Source: Prauserella flavalba
GTDB taxonomy: Bacteria > Actinomycetota > Actinomycetes > Mycobacteriales > Pseudonocardiaceae
DNA: 64,000 nucleotides
Assembly (NCBI RefSeq): GCF_003202235.1
Contig: NZ_MASU01000012.1
Coordinates: 62,001 to 126,000, forward strand
Reading direction: 5' to 3'
In this document: one piece after another, positions 46,433-54,270 of the stretch
How positions within the stretch are numbered: position 1 is the first letter of the stretch
Layout: each line of letters begins with the position of its first letter
Position numbers and translations under genes: made by a program
Notes under the pieces: model-generated
What the model was told of the DNA's origin: nothing
Database searches by the model: none
The model's input: the letters and a program-made list of their open reading frames with translations, nothing else

Positions 46433-47139
46433 GCGTCTACCCCGTCCGTCACCGTGGCCTCCGTCCGCAGTTGGGCGAGACGGCTCCGTGCCCGAGCGCT
46501 GATGCTGCCAATCCGTGTCCCACGGGCTGCCGTCGCGTACTCGTCCTGCAGGTACTGACGCTCCTTCAACTGGTTCCCCCCTCGTCCGTCGGCCAGATCG
46601 AGCACCAGCTGCACACGATCGACGTAATAGCGAAAGGCCGGCGCCTGGGCAACGACCGTTCGGGCGACCTCGCGGCCCCGAGCCAGCAGGTAGTAGTCGT
46701 GTCGCGAAGTACGGCCGACCCGCCCGTGGCGGCGCCGCACGACCAGCCCCGCGCTGCGCAGAACCGCCAGCGCGTCATCGAGCGGCTCGTAGGCGCCGAA
46801 GTGATGACGCAGCATCGGGTATCGGCGTACCTCCGGTTCCTCGGAGTCCAGGATCTGCGCCGCCAAGTCCAGCAGCCTGGGCTCGCCGCTGCGCTCGTAG
46901 TCGTTGAGCAACTCGTCGGCGAGGAAATCGGGACTCCGTAGCCAGAAGTCCAGCTTCTGCAGCCGAAGCTGCCCCTCCACCACTCCGACAGCGTCCACCA
47001 AGGCGGCGTCGTCAGTGATCGGTGGGGGTAGTGGTTCGGCGGCGCCGTCGATCAACAACAAGATCCGCACCGCATCCTGCTCGCGACTGGTCACAGGCGC
47101 ACTGACCTGGTCGTTTACGTCGTCATCGCCGCCGTCCAC
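46429..47139 (-). CDS. Winged-helix middle component of the SMC-nuclease cassette
   Basis: A 236-residue protein. LRLQKLDFWLRSPDFLADELLN is followed by a winged-helix region, LRHHFGAYEPLDDALAVLRSAGLVVRRRHGR and DYYLLARGREVARTVV, then a helical tail. The pattern of a small wHTH protein coded just ahead of an SMC-like ATPase matches the middle component of ABC three-component systems. The start is GTG at 47139 with no clear ribosome site. It has a 4-bp overlap with the ATPase gene and is first in the cassette. Confidence 0.7.
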   Translation of the reverse strand: MDGGDDDVNDQVSAPVTSREQDAVRILLLIDGAAEPLPPPITDDAALVDAVGVVEGQLRLQKLDFWLRSPDFLADELLNDYERSGEPRLLDLAAQILDSEEPEVRRYPMLRHHFGAYEPLDDALAVLRSAGLVVRRRHGRVGRTSRHDYYLLARGREVARTVVAQAPAFRYYVDRVQLVLDLADGRGGNQLKERQYLQDEYATAARGTRIGSISARARSRLAQLRTEATVTDGVDA

Positions 47140-47276
47140 GATCAGTCAGCCTAGGCGACACTGAGTGACAGCCAAAGGTCAAACTGCCTGCATGCCGGTT
47201 TCGTTATCCACGCGAGAGTGATGCCCGGTCGGGGGCAGATGTCTCGGCGTACGCTCACAGACCTGGAGGTGGCCAG

Positions 47277-47576
47277 GTGACCGTCCAACCGGAGCAGGAC
47301 AGGGCAACGGAAACATCGTGCTGGTGCTGCGGTACCGACTATCCGGAGACGGAACTGGTTCGCTTGGGCCAGCACCCCGAGGTTGGTGTGTGCCTCGGGT
47401 GCGCGCGATGGCTGCAACGACGAGCGGTCCAGCGTTACGACGAGCAGCATCCCTCACCGATGGGCCGGTTGCGTTCGGGGATCAATGCCGTGCGCGCCGC
47501 AGTGATCAGGAAGGGCTGGCATGAGCGCGGCGTGATCGGCGCCGTGCTGCGCTGGATCGACCGCCGCCTGCCGTAG
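47277..47576 (+). CDS. Small zinc-ribbon protein
   Basis: A 99-residue protein with four cysteines in CWCCGTDYPETELVRLG and VCLGCARWL, consistent with one zinc site, then a basic helix and LRWIDRRLP. GTG at 47277 has GGAGGTGG upstream. It is divergent from the defence-like cassette, with about 140 bp between. Function unknown. Confidence 0.72.
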   Translation: MTVQPEQDRATETSCWCCGTDYPETELVRLGQHPEVGVCLGCARWLQRRAVQRYDEQHPSPMGRLRSGINAVRAAVIRKGWHERGVIGAVLRWIDRRLP

Positions 47577-47590
47577 CAGCTGACGATGGC

Positions 47591-47956
47591 TCACGTGGTG
47601 GGCGTGATGCGCATGCAGGCGGCCAGGGCGGCGGCGTTGTCCGCGGCCAGCGACCGGGCCAGCAGCACCAGTTCGGCGACGCGTGCGTCGGTCACCGTGT
47701 AGTAGGCGAAGCGGCCCTCACGGCGCACCTGCACGTAGCCGCAGTCCGACAGGCAGCCGAGATGGGTGGACACCCGTCCCTGGGACAGGCCGACGTGCGC
47801 GACGCACTCGGTGACGGTGTGCTCGTCGTGCAGCAGGAACTCCAGCAGCCGCAGCCGCGCGGGGTCGCCCAACGCGCGGAAGAACTTGGCCACCATCTCG
47901 ACCCCGTTCGGCTCGGTGGGCAGCAGCGTGGCAGCCGGCTGGGGACCTGCGGTCAT
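47591..47956 (-). CDS. ArsR-family metal sensor, MerR(ArsR)/CmtR-like
   Basis: A 121-residue ArsR-family repressor. Cys68 and Cys72 lie in GCLSDCGYV, in the recognition region, and Cys114 near the end, the same spacing (4 and 42) as CmtR-like proteins. In Streptomyces lividans the mercury operon is controlled by an ArsR-family protein, and here the gene is divergent from merA by about 115 bp. It is therefore likely the Hg(II) (or Cd/Pb) sensor for merA. There is an additional Cys51. Confidence 0.82.
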   Translation of the reverse strand: MTAGPQPAATLLPTEPNGVEMVAKFFRALGDPARLRLLEFLLHDEHTVTECVAHVGLSQGRVSTHLGCLSDCGYVQVRREGRFAYYTVTDARVAELVLLARSLAADNAAALAACMRITPTT

Positions 47957-47987
47957 GTCTTCGCCATCCTCAGATCAAGCACCCATG

Positions 47988-48033
47988 TATGCGGATGAAC
48001 AGATATGAGATTAGCATCAGATATATCCGCGTA
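47988..48033. promoter_or_regulatory. Possible ArsR-type operator for the mer promoter
   Basis: TATGCGGAT (47988-47996) and ATCCGCGTA (48025-48033) form an inverted repeat with eight of nine matches, around an AT-rich core with ATATGA and ATATAT. It sits between the divergent ArsR gene and merA. Confidence 0.4.
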
Positions 48034-48072
48034 GGCGAATACGTGGGTGAGGCGACGCTAGGAGGCAGCCGG

Positions 48073-49494
48073 ATGCGGTACGACCTGGCCGTGATCGGTT
48101 CCGGTGGCGCGGGCTTCGCGGCGGCGATCGCGGCTCGCGGCAGGGGCCGGTCGGTGGTGATGATCGAACGCGACACGGTGGGCGGTACCTGCGTGAACAC
48201 CGGGTGCGTGCCCTCCAAGGCGCTGTTGGCCGCGGCCGAGGCACGCCACGTGAGCCTGGACGGCCGGTTTCCCGGCATCACCACCTCCCCGTTCGAGGTG
48301 GAGCTACCAAACCTGATCGACGGCAAGCGAGAGCTGGTCGAGTCCCTGCGGGCGGAGAAGTACACCGACCTGGCCGCCGAGTACGGCTGGGACATCCTGA
48401 CCGGCGCCGCCCGGTTCACCGCCATCCGGTCCGGGCCCGTACTGGAGGTTGACCTGGCCTCTGGGGAGACCGTGACGGTTGAGGCCGAGCACTACCTGAT
48501 CGCCACCGGATCCATCCCAGGAGCTCCGCCCATCGACGGACTCGCCGAGACGAACTACCTGACCTCGACCACGGCGATGGAACTCGACGCGCTGCCCCGG
48601 TCGATGATCGTGCTCGGCGGCAACGCCATCGGCCTGGAACAAGCCCAGCTGTGGCACCGGCTCGGGGTCGAGGTGACCGTGGTCGAGACGTTGCCGCGGC
48701 TGGCGCCGTTCGAGGAACCCGAGGTCAGCGCGGGCATCGAGCAGGTGTTCGCCGACGAGGGCATCCGGGCGATGCCCGGTGCCACAGTCAGCCGCGTCGA
48801 GTCCGGACCGGACGGCTACCGCGTCCGGCTCACCGACGCGCACGGAAACCTGAGCGAGCTGACCGCGGAGCAGCTGCTGGTGGCCACCGGCCGCCGCCCG
48901 GCCGCAGACGGCCTGAACCTCGACGCGGTCGGGGTAAAGACCGGCCCGCGCGGCGCGGTCGTCGTCGACGAGTACCTGCGCACCGACAATCCCCGCATCT
49001 GGGCCGCCGGGGATGTCACCGGGCACCCGCAGTTCGTCTACGTCGCCGCCGCCCACGGCACGCTGGTCGCCGACAACGCCTTCGCGGACGCGGGACGCAC
49101 GCTGGACTACCGCCACCTACCGCGGGTGATCTTCACGAGCCCGCAGATCGCGGCAGCCGGCCTCACCGACGCTCAGGCCGCCGAGCAGGGCTACGTGACG
49201 GACAGCAGGGTGTTGCCACTGGAGTACGTGCCGCGGGCGCTGGTCAACCGGGACACCCGTGGCCTGATCAAGCTCGTCGCCGAACACGGCACTGGGCGGC
49301 TGCTGGGCGCGCACGTGCTCGCAGACGGTGCCGGCGACGTGATCGCGACTGCCGTGTACGCCCTGGCCAACCGGATGACCGTGCAGCAGATGGCCGACCT
49401 GTGGTGCCCGTATCTGACCATGGCCCAGGGCCTCAAGCTCGCTGCCCAAACGTTCACCCGTGACGTGGCCAAACTGTCCTGCTGCGCCTCCTAA
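48073..49494 (+). CDS. merA: Mercuric reductase
   Basis: A 473-residue flavoprotein disulfide reductase that reduces Hg(II) to Hg(0) with NADPH. The redox pair Cys40 and Cys45 is in GGTCVNTGCVPSK. The C-terminal vicinal pair is Cys470-Cys471 in LSCCAS. FAD and NADPH motifs are GSGGAGFAAAIAA and VLGGNAIGLEQA. The N-terminal metal-binding domain of some MerA proteins is absent, as usual in actinobacteria. ATG at 48073 follows GGAGG. A MerR-type gene follows by 19 bp. Confidence 0.94.
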   Translation: MRYDLAVIGSGGAGFAAAIAARGRGRSVVMIERDTVGGTCVNTGCVPSKALLAAAEARHVSLDGRFPGITTSPFEVELPNLIDGKRELVESLRAEKYTDLAAEYGWDILTGAARFTAIRSGPVLEVDLASGETVTVEAEHYLIATGSIPGAPPIDGLAETNYLTSTTAMELDALPRSMIVLGGNAIGLEQAQLWHRLGVEVTVVETLPRLAPFEEPEVSAGIEQVFADEGIRAMPGATVSRVESGPDGYRVRLTDAHGNLSELTAEQLLVATGRRPAADGLNLDAVGVKTGPRGAVVVDEYLRTDNPRIWAAGDVTGHPQFVYVAAAHGTLVADNAFADAGRTLDYRHLPRVIFTSPQIAAAGLTDAQAAEQGYVTDSRVLPLEYVPRALVNRDTRGLIKLVAEHGTGRLLGAHVLADGAGDVIATAVYALANRMTVQQMADLWCPYLTMAQGLKLAAQTFTRDVAKLSCCAS

Positions 49495-49513
49495 GCCTGG
49501 GGAAAGCGACCTC

Positions 49514-49927
49514 ATGACGAGCAACGGGCTGATGACGGTCGGGGAACTGTCCCGGCGCACCGGGGTGCCGATCAAGACGCTGCGCCAGTACACCGACTCG
49601 GGCCTGATTTACACCATCGGCCGCAGCCCCACCAACTATCGGCTGTTCAACACCGATGCCCTGTGGTGTGTCCAGCTGATCGGCCAGTTGCGCGGGTTCG
49701 GCCTGACCGTCGCCGAGATCCGCGAGCTGACCCGCACCGATTCGCCGATCGGTCCCCAGCTCGCGGAGCTGCTGCACCGGTCACGAGCACGGCTGACCGC
49801 ACGGATCGCCGAGCTGCAGCAGACCCTGCGCCGCATCGACGACTTCGAAGCCACCCACCAGGCGGCTCTGGCCGGTCAGGGCGGCCAGTGCTGGCTGGGC
49901 GATCCTCGATGCGCCGCGAGCGCTTGA
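49514..49927 (+). CDS. MerR-family transcription regulator
   Basis: A 137-residue MerR-family activator. The HTH is MTVGELSRRTGVPIKTLRQYTDSGLI and the second wing YRLF. A dimerisation coiled coil with Arg/Glu-rich sequence follows (LLHRSRARLTARIAELQQTLRRI). Cysteines are in ALWCVQL and near the end in GGQCWLGDPRC. Classical Hg-MerR uses three Cys at about 82, 117 and 126; here the first is not at that place, so metal specificity is uncertain. It overlaps the 5' region of the merB series. Confidence 0.82.
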   Translation: MTSNGLMTVGELSRRTGVPIKTLRQYTDSGLIYTIGRSPTNYRLFNTDALWCVQLIGQLRGFGLTVAEIRELTRTDSPIGPQLAELLHRSRARLTARIAELQQTLRRIDDFEATHQAALAGQGGQCWLGDPRCAASA

Positions 49928-50001
49928 CCCTCACCCCAGGGGCAGACCATACGGTCGCGATCGACCTGACCAGCACACCAGAAATCGCCGGAGGGACGAC
50001 C

Positions 50002-50676
50002 GTGACCAGCACACATGCCAACCACGCGGTAACCGAACTGACCCGACCGGGAGGCCCCCTCGACCTCGGCCACGACCAGGCCCGCCTGGTGACCCGGATG
50101 CTCCGCCTGCTCGCCGGCGAAGGCCAGCCAGTCACCCACGACCACGCCCTGGACACGATCACCGAACTGGGCATCGACCGAGCGCGAGCCGACGCGCTGC
50201 TCGACACGTGGACCGAACGCGACGACGACGGCCTGATCGTCGGGCTCGGCGTGACCTACAACCCCACGCCGCACGAGATGACCATCGACGGCGTGCGGAT
50301 GTGGGCGTGGTACGCAATGGACACCCTGATCTTCACTCACATCCTCGACAAACCGATCGCCATCGCCTCCACCACGCCTGGCTCCGGCGACGTCGTGACG
50401 CTGCACGCCAGCCCCACCGGAATCACCCACCTCCAGCCGGTCGGCGCGGTGGCCACCCAGCGGGTGCCCGGCTCCGACCAGGTCGACCTCAGCAGCACGA
50501 CCGCGATCTGGGGCACCTTCTGCCACCACAACCTCTTCTTCCCCAACCAAGCCCAGGCTGAGCAATGGGCCGCCGACCGCGACGACATCGCCATCCTGTC
50601 CATGCCGGACGCCTTCACGGCGGCGCGGGACATGGCCGCAGCGCTGCTGCGCTACGAACCGGAGGGAACGCGATGA
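50002..50676 (+). CDS. merB: MerB-like organomercurial lyase, copy 1 (catalytic Cys replaced by Tyr)
   Basis: A 224-residue MerB-like protein from GTG at 50002 with GGAGGG upstream; an ATG at 49908 is an alternative. MerB uses Cys96, Asp99 and Cys159 (E. coli plasmid numbering). The equivalent positions are Tyr104 and Asp107 in MWAWYAMDTLIF, and Cys174 in GTFCHHNLFF. The first catalytic Cys is therefore absent. The protein may have altered activity or bind mercury only. It overlaps the second copy by ATGA. Confidence 0.78.
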   Translation: MTSTHANHAVTELTRPGGPLDLGHDQARLVTRMLRLLAGEGQPVTHDHALDTITELGIDRARADALLDTWTERDDDGLIVGLGVTYNPTPHEMTIDGVRMWAWYAMDTLIFTHILDKPIAIASTTPGSGDVVTLHASPTGITHLQPVGAVATQRVPGSDQVDLSSTTAIWGTFCHHNLFFPNQAQAEQWAADRDDIAILSMPDAFTAARDMAAALLRYEPEGTR

Positions 50677-51344
50677 CCGAGCCGCCCAACCTGGAGCTGA
50701 ACAAGTGCCGGGCCGCCGCCGCGCTCACCCCACCAGCACAGCGCCTGCACCGCGTGGTGTTGACGGCGTTCGCCGAGACCGGCCAAGCACCGCTGCGGGC
50801 AGACCTGGAACGGATCACTCGCGGCCACGGCATCGACCCCGGTCGCGCGCTGACCGAACTCACCGAACGGGACCTCGTCGCCCTCGACGAGCAGGGCGAG
50901 ATCCGCGCCGCCTACCCGTTCTCACCCGTCCCGACCCGCCACCAGGTCACCTGGGACCGCGGCCCCACCGTGTACGCGATGTGCGCCGTCGACGCCCTCG
51001 GCATGTCCGCCATGCTCGGACACCCGGTCACCATCACCAGCACCGAACCCGACACCGGCCACATCGTGACCGTCCAGGTCGACCACGACACCGCGCGCTG
51101 GCAGCCCGGCACCGCGGTCGTCTTTGCCGGCACCATTGACAGCAGCGAGGCTGCTTGCTGCCCCTCGGTGGACCGCACCTGCGGCCACATCAACTTCTTC
51201 ACCACCCCCGACGCCGCCCACGCCTGGTCCACCCGCCATCCCGAGGTCACCGGGGTGGTGCTGGACCACCACCAGGCACTCGCCAGCGGTATCGCCGAGT
51301 TCGGCGCCCTCCTGCAGCCCATCGACCAGGAGGCCAGCCGGTGA
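50673..51344 (+). CDS. merB: MerB-like organomercurial lyase, copy 2 (triad intact)
   Basis: A 223-residue MerB-like protein. The catalytic residues are Cys104 and Asp107 in VYAMCAVDALGM and Cys170 in DRTCGHINFF. Additional cysteines are Cys162 and Cys163. It would split C-Hg bonds, delivering Hg(II) to MerA. It overlaps both neighbours (ATGA with copy 1 and GTGA with copy 3), so the three are translated together. Confidence 0.85.
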   Translation: MTEPPNLELNKCRAAAALTPPAQRLHRVVLTAFAETGQAPLRADLERITRGHGIDPGRALTELTERDLVALDEQGEIRAAYPFSPVPTRHQVTWDRGPTVYAMCAVDALGMSAMLGHPVTITSTEPDTGHIVTVQVDHDTARWQPGTAVVFAGTIDSSEAACCPSVDRTCGHINFFTTPDAAHAWSTRHPEVTGVVLDHHQALASGIAEFGALLQPIDQEASR

Positions 51345-52024
51345 ACGACCGGACCACCGACCTGGCGCAGTTCGACCAGGGCTGGCTGGCGGCCATGGAG
51401 CAGACGCCGTTCGTGAAGGCCATCATCGCGCTGTCCGGGCTGACCAGGCTCGGCGAACGCCCCGCGCCAGTGCACCGCCTGGCCACCATCCTCAACCGGT
51501 CCGACAGCGAAACCGCGGCGCTGGTCCGACAGGAGTTCACGGCCCGCATCGAGAACGGGCTGATCCACTGGGACGACCCCTACCCAGGCAATCGGATTCG
51601 CCGAGTGGTGCATCTCGGCGATCGCCAGGTCCCGATGGGCAGCGGGTGCGGACCCGACGTGTTCACCTTCGCCGCCGTCCTCGACGTGCCCTTCCGCGTC
51701 GAGGAAACCTGCCCGACCACCGGGACACCGATCCGCATCGACTTCATCCCCGGCGGCGTCGAGCGGATGGACCCACCGGAGGCGGTCACGGTGCTGCTGC
51801 ACCCCCAGGACTTCAGCGACTCCGTCGGCGGACACTTCGACGAGATCAACGCCACCGTGTGCACCTACCAGCCGTTCTTCGCCTCCACCGAAGCGGCCGA
51901 ACCAGCGCTCGCCGCCCGCCCCGGAAGCCGCGCCTTCACCGTCCAGGAAATGCTCGAACGACCCTGGTTCAGCCATTACCGCAACACTCTCCGACCGTTG
52001 ATCCACCCCACCAACCGCCCTTGA
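51341..52024 (+). CDS. MerB-like protein, copy 3 (divergent, triad retained)
   Basis: A 227-residue homologue from GTG at 51341, with AGGAGG upstream. The pattern CGPDVFTFAAVLD gives Cys103 and Asp106, and TVCTYQPFF gives Cys174, aligning with the MerB triad. A further Cys124 occurs in EETCPTTGTP. The rest differs from the other two, with an extended C-terminus (PWFSHYRNTLRPLIHP). It may have a different organometal substrate, but that is a guess from divergence. Confidence 0.72.
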   Translation: MNDRTTDLAQFDQGWLAAMEQTPFVKAIIALSGLTRLGERPAPVHRLATILNRSDSETAALVRQEFTARIENGLIHWDDPYPGNRIRRVVHLGDRQVPMGSGCGPDVFTFAAVLDVPFRVEETCPTTGTPIRIDFIPGGVERMDPPEAVTVLLHPQDFSDSVGGHFDEINATVCTYQPFFASTEAAEPALAARPGSRAFTVQEMLERPWFSHYRNTLRPLIHPTNRP

Positions 52025-52402
52025 GTTGGCTGGGCTGACATCGGTGAGCCAGGGGTCTTTCCCGTGCAGTTCGTCGCTTTCGAGGCACGTCTGGCAGGTC
52101 ACCTGCAGCGTTTGGTCGGATTCGCAGGTGCGATAGCCGGCGTTGGCCAGACCGTGGAGCCCACTCACGCAGTGGGTGGGACAACCACCATCTGCCCGCC
52201 GTGGCCAGTCGCTATGTAGCGCGCCCCGCGCGGTTGCTGAGTTGGAAACTGTCGCCGCTGGTCAAACCTGCTGCCATGACCTGCAGCACTACGAATCGAA
52301 CATGTTCGAGTACGGGTCGCCTTGGGTGCGGAAGACGGCGTGCGGCATGGTGCGACTAACCAAAACCTTCTGTCGCCCGACCACGCTGACTGTCGCCAGT
52401 GG
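52025..52402. other. Intergenic stretch between mer genes and CadD-like gene
   Basis: No gene I can support. A minus-strand frame near 52000-52168 has CESDQTLQVTCQTCLESD, a zinc-ribbon-like pattern that may be a broken small protein. Confidence 0.4.
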
Positions 52403-52999
52403 TCATACCCCGAAGGCGTTGCCTTCGATGAGGATCAGCAGGCCGAGGCCGATCAACACGATCGGGAGCAGGATGTGGCCCCAGCGCGACAGGGCGCGGG
52501 CGATGATCGGCCGGGTGGCGAAGAACCGGCCGGCTGCGCACCACACGGCGACAAGCGCGAGGAACACCACGGCGAACACGAGCAGTCCGCTCGTTCCGGC
52601 GGTGGTGAAGACCGGTACGTAGACACCGATGTTGTCGCCGCCGTTGGCGAAGGTCACGGCGGCGACCGCGAGCACGGCAGGACCATTGCCGGGGGCGACG
52701 GACTCGTCGTCGGCGGTGTCGCGGCGCTCGCGCCAGGCGTGCCAGGCCGAGCGGATTCCGAGCGCCAACGGCAGCAACCCGAGGTAGGGGATCACCGTGG
52801 CGGGCAGCAGCCCGGCGCCGAGCGCGCCGAGGATCGAGATGACCAGGATCGCGGCGAACCCGAGATACTGCCCGACGACCCGCACGGCGCCGCCCCGGTG
52901 CCCTGCAGTCTGGCCGAAGAACATCGCCAGGATGACGATGTCGTCGACGTTGGTGGCCGCAAACATCCCCACGGCCAGGGCGATGAGCCCCAGATCCAC
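52403..52999 (-). CDS. CadD-like cadmium resistance transporter
   Basis: About 198 residues from GTG at 52999. It has five or six membrane helices. The repeated Asp motifs are AATNVDDIVILAMFFGQ and FANGGDNIGVYVPVF, matching the CadD family that exports cadmium. It converges on the merB genes and fits the metal-resistance context. The GTG start follows GAGGG; a longer reading upstream would add an unlikely Arg/Gly-rich extension. Confidence 0.83.
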   Translation of the reverse strand: MDLGLIALAVGMFAATNVDDIVILAMFFGQTAGHRGGAVRVVGQYLGFAAILVISILGALGAGLLPATVIPYLGLLPLALGIRSAWHAWRERRDTADDESVAPGNGPAVLAVAAVTFANGGDNIGVYVPVFTTAGTSGLLVFAVVFLALVAVWCAAGRFFATRPIIARALSRWGHILLPIVLIGLGLLILIEGNAFGV

Positions 53000-53430
53000 C
53001 CCAGTCCCTCTTCCCTCGCCCGCTGTCGGCGCCTCTACGGGCGGACGCCGACCAGGTGACCACAGGTGATCAGTCGCAGCCGCACCGGATCGAGACCCGC
53101 CGCAAATCACGCGCCATGAGCCGGGGTTGGCCGATGCGGAGGAGGAACCGGGGCTGACGCGGGGGGCAGTCGCGGTAGGCGGCCACTCGGCCGGGTGAAC
53201 CGTGCCGCCGCTGATGTCGTGCTCACGCGTGGTGCCGCCTCACGGACGCCTCACCAGCGCCTCCTTGCCGCTCTGGTTCAGATCTTGATATCGCCGGTCT
53301 AATCGCCCACACGAATCGACCCGGCCGGTGCGGGTGGTGCGGATGAACCGCAGGTCACGGCTACCGGGTCGACCAAGCGCATGGCGCGAGTCGGCTCGTG
53401 GTGACGAGGCGGGGTGGGGAGAACTGCACG
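53000..53430. other. Intergenic stretch
   Basis: It holds no gene I can support. A possible promoter for the methyltransferase lies near 53280-53300 (TTGATATCGCCGG region), but no clean -10/-35 pair. Confidence 0.4.
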
Positions 53431-54270
53431 GTGATGGCGACGCAAGAGGACTCGCCAGGTCTTGTGGAACAGGTAGACCCCGACGCGCCGTCGCTGTCCC
53501 GGATCTACGACTACCTGCTCGGCGGTGGACACAACTTCGCGGCCGACCGCGCCGTGGCCAACAAGATCACCACGCTGGTGCCTGGGTATGACGTATTCGT
53601 CCGCGAGAGCCGCACCTTCGTCCGCCGCGCAGTGCTTCACATGCTCACGGCTGGAATCGAGCAGTTCCTCGACCTGGGGGCGGGCATGTTCAGCACCCAC
53701 CCCGTGCACCATCTCGCCCAGGCTGAACGTCCCGACGCCCGCGTCGTCTACGTCGATCGCGACCCCGTGGTGATCGCCAGCATTGGCCTCCTTGTCGAGC
53801 AGAACGACCCGAGAGTCGGGGTGGTCGAGGCCGACCTCCGAAACGTCGATGAGGTTCTTGACAACGCCGTCACCACCCGCCGGCTCGACCTCAGTCGGCC
53901 GGTCGCCGTGGTGGCCGGGGCAGTACTCCATTGCCTGCCCGACGCGGAGGAAGCCGCTGCGGCATTGACCAGCTACTACGAGCGGTTGGCGCCCGGTTCG
54001 TTGTTGGCCGTCTCGCACGCCGATGGCAAGACACTGGGGCCGGAGTTGGCCGCCGCAGTCGAGGGCTGCTTCGCCGAGGCCGGGATCACCGTCGTGCACC
54101 GCAGCCAGCGGCAGTTCGCCAAGCTGCTCGGGCTGTGGCACCCGCACCCGGACGGCGTCGTGCCCGTCGGCTGGTGGCGACCGGACAGCTTGACCCTGCT
54201 CAGACCCGAGCACGTGTTGGGCAATGCCGTCCTGGCCAGCCGTCGTCACGAGCTCGCGGAGCAGGCATGA
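53431..54270 (+). CDS. DUF574-type SAM-dependent methyltransferase
   Basis: About 279 residues from GTG at 53431 (ATG at 53434 equally possible). The family pattern is PSLSRIYDYLLGGGHNFAADR, then FLDLGAGMFSTHPVHHLA, VVYVDRDPVV and AVVAGAVLHCLPD. These actinobacterial methyltransferases often lie beside regulators; their substrate is unknown. It overlaps the following STAND gene by ATGA, so the two probably act together. Confidence 0.85.
   Translation: MMATQEDSPGLVEQVDPDAPSLSRIYDYLLGGGHNFAADRAVANKITTLVPGYDVFVRESRTFVRRAVLHMLTAGIEQFLDLGAGMFSTHPVHHLAQAERPDARVVYVDRDPVVIASIGLLVEQNDPRVGVVEADLRNVDEVLDNAVTTRRLDLSRPVAVVAGAVLHCLPDAEEAAAALTSYYERLAPGSLLAVSHADGKTLGPELAAAVEGCFAEAGITVVHRSQRQFAKLLGLWHPHPDGVVPVGWWRPDSLTLLRPEHVLGNAVLASRRHELAEQA

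Noticed and set aside
50912-52168. A 418-codon minus-strand frame opposite the merB genes
   Set aside because: It is antisense to three overlapping MerB-like genes. Only its first 50 codons, in the intergenic part, have a zinc-ribbon-like pattern.
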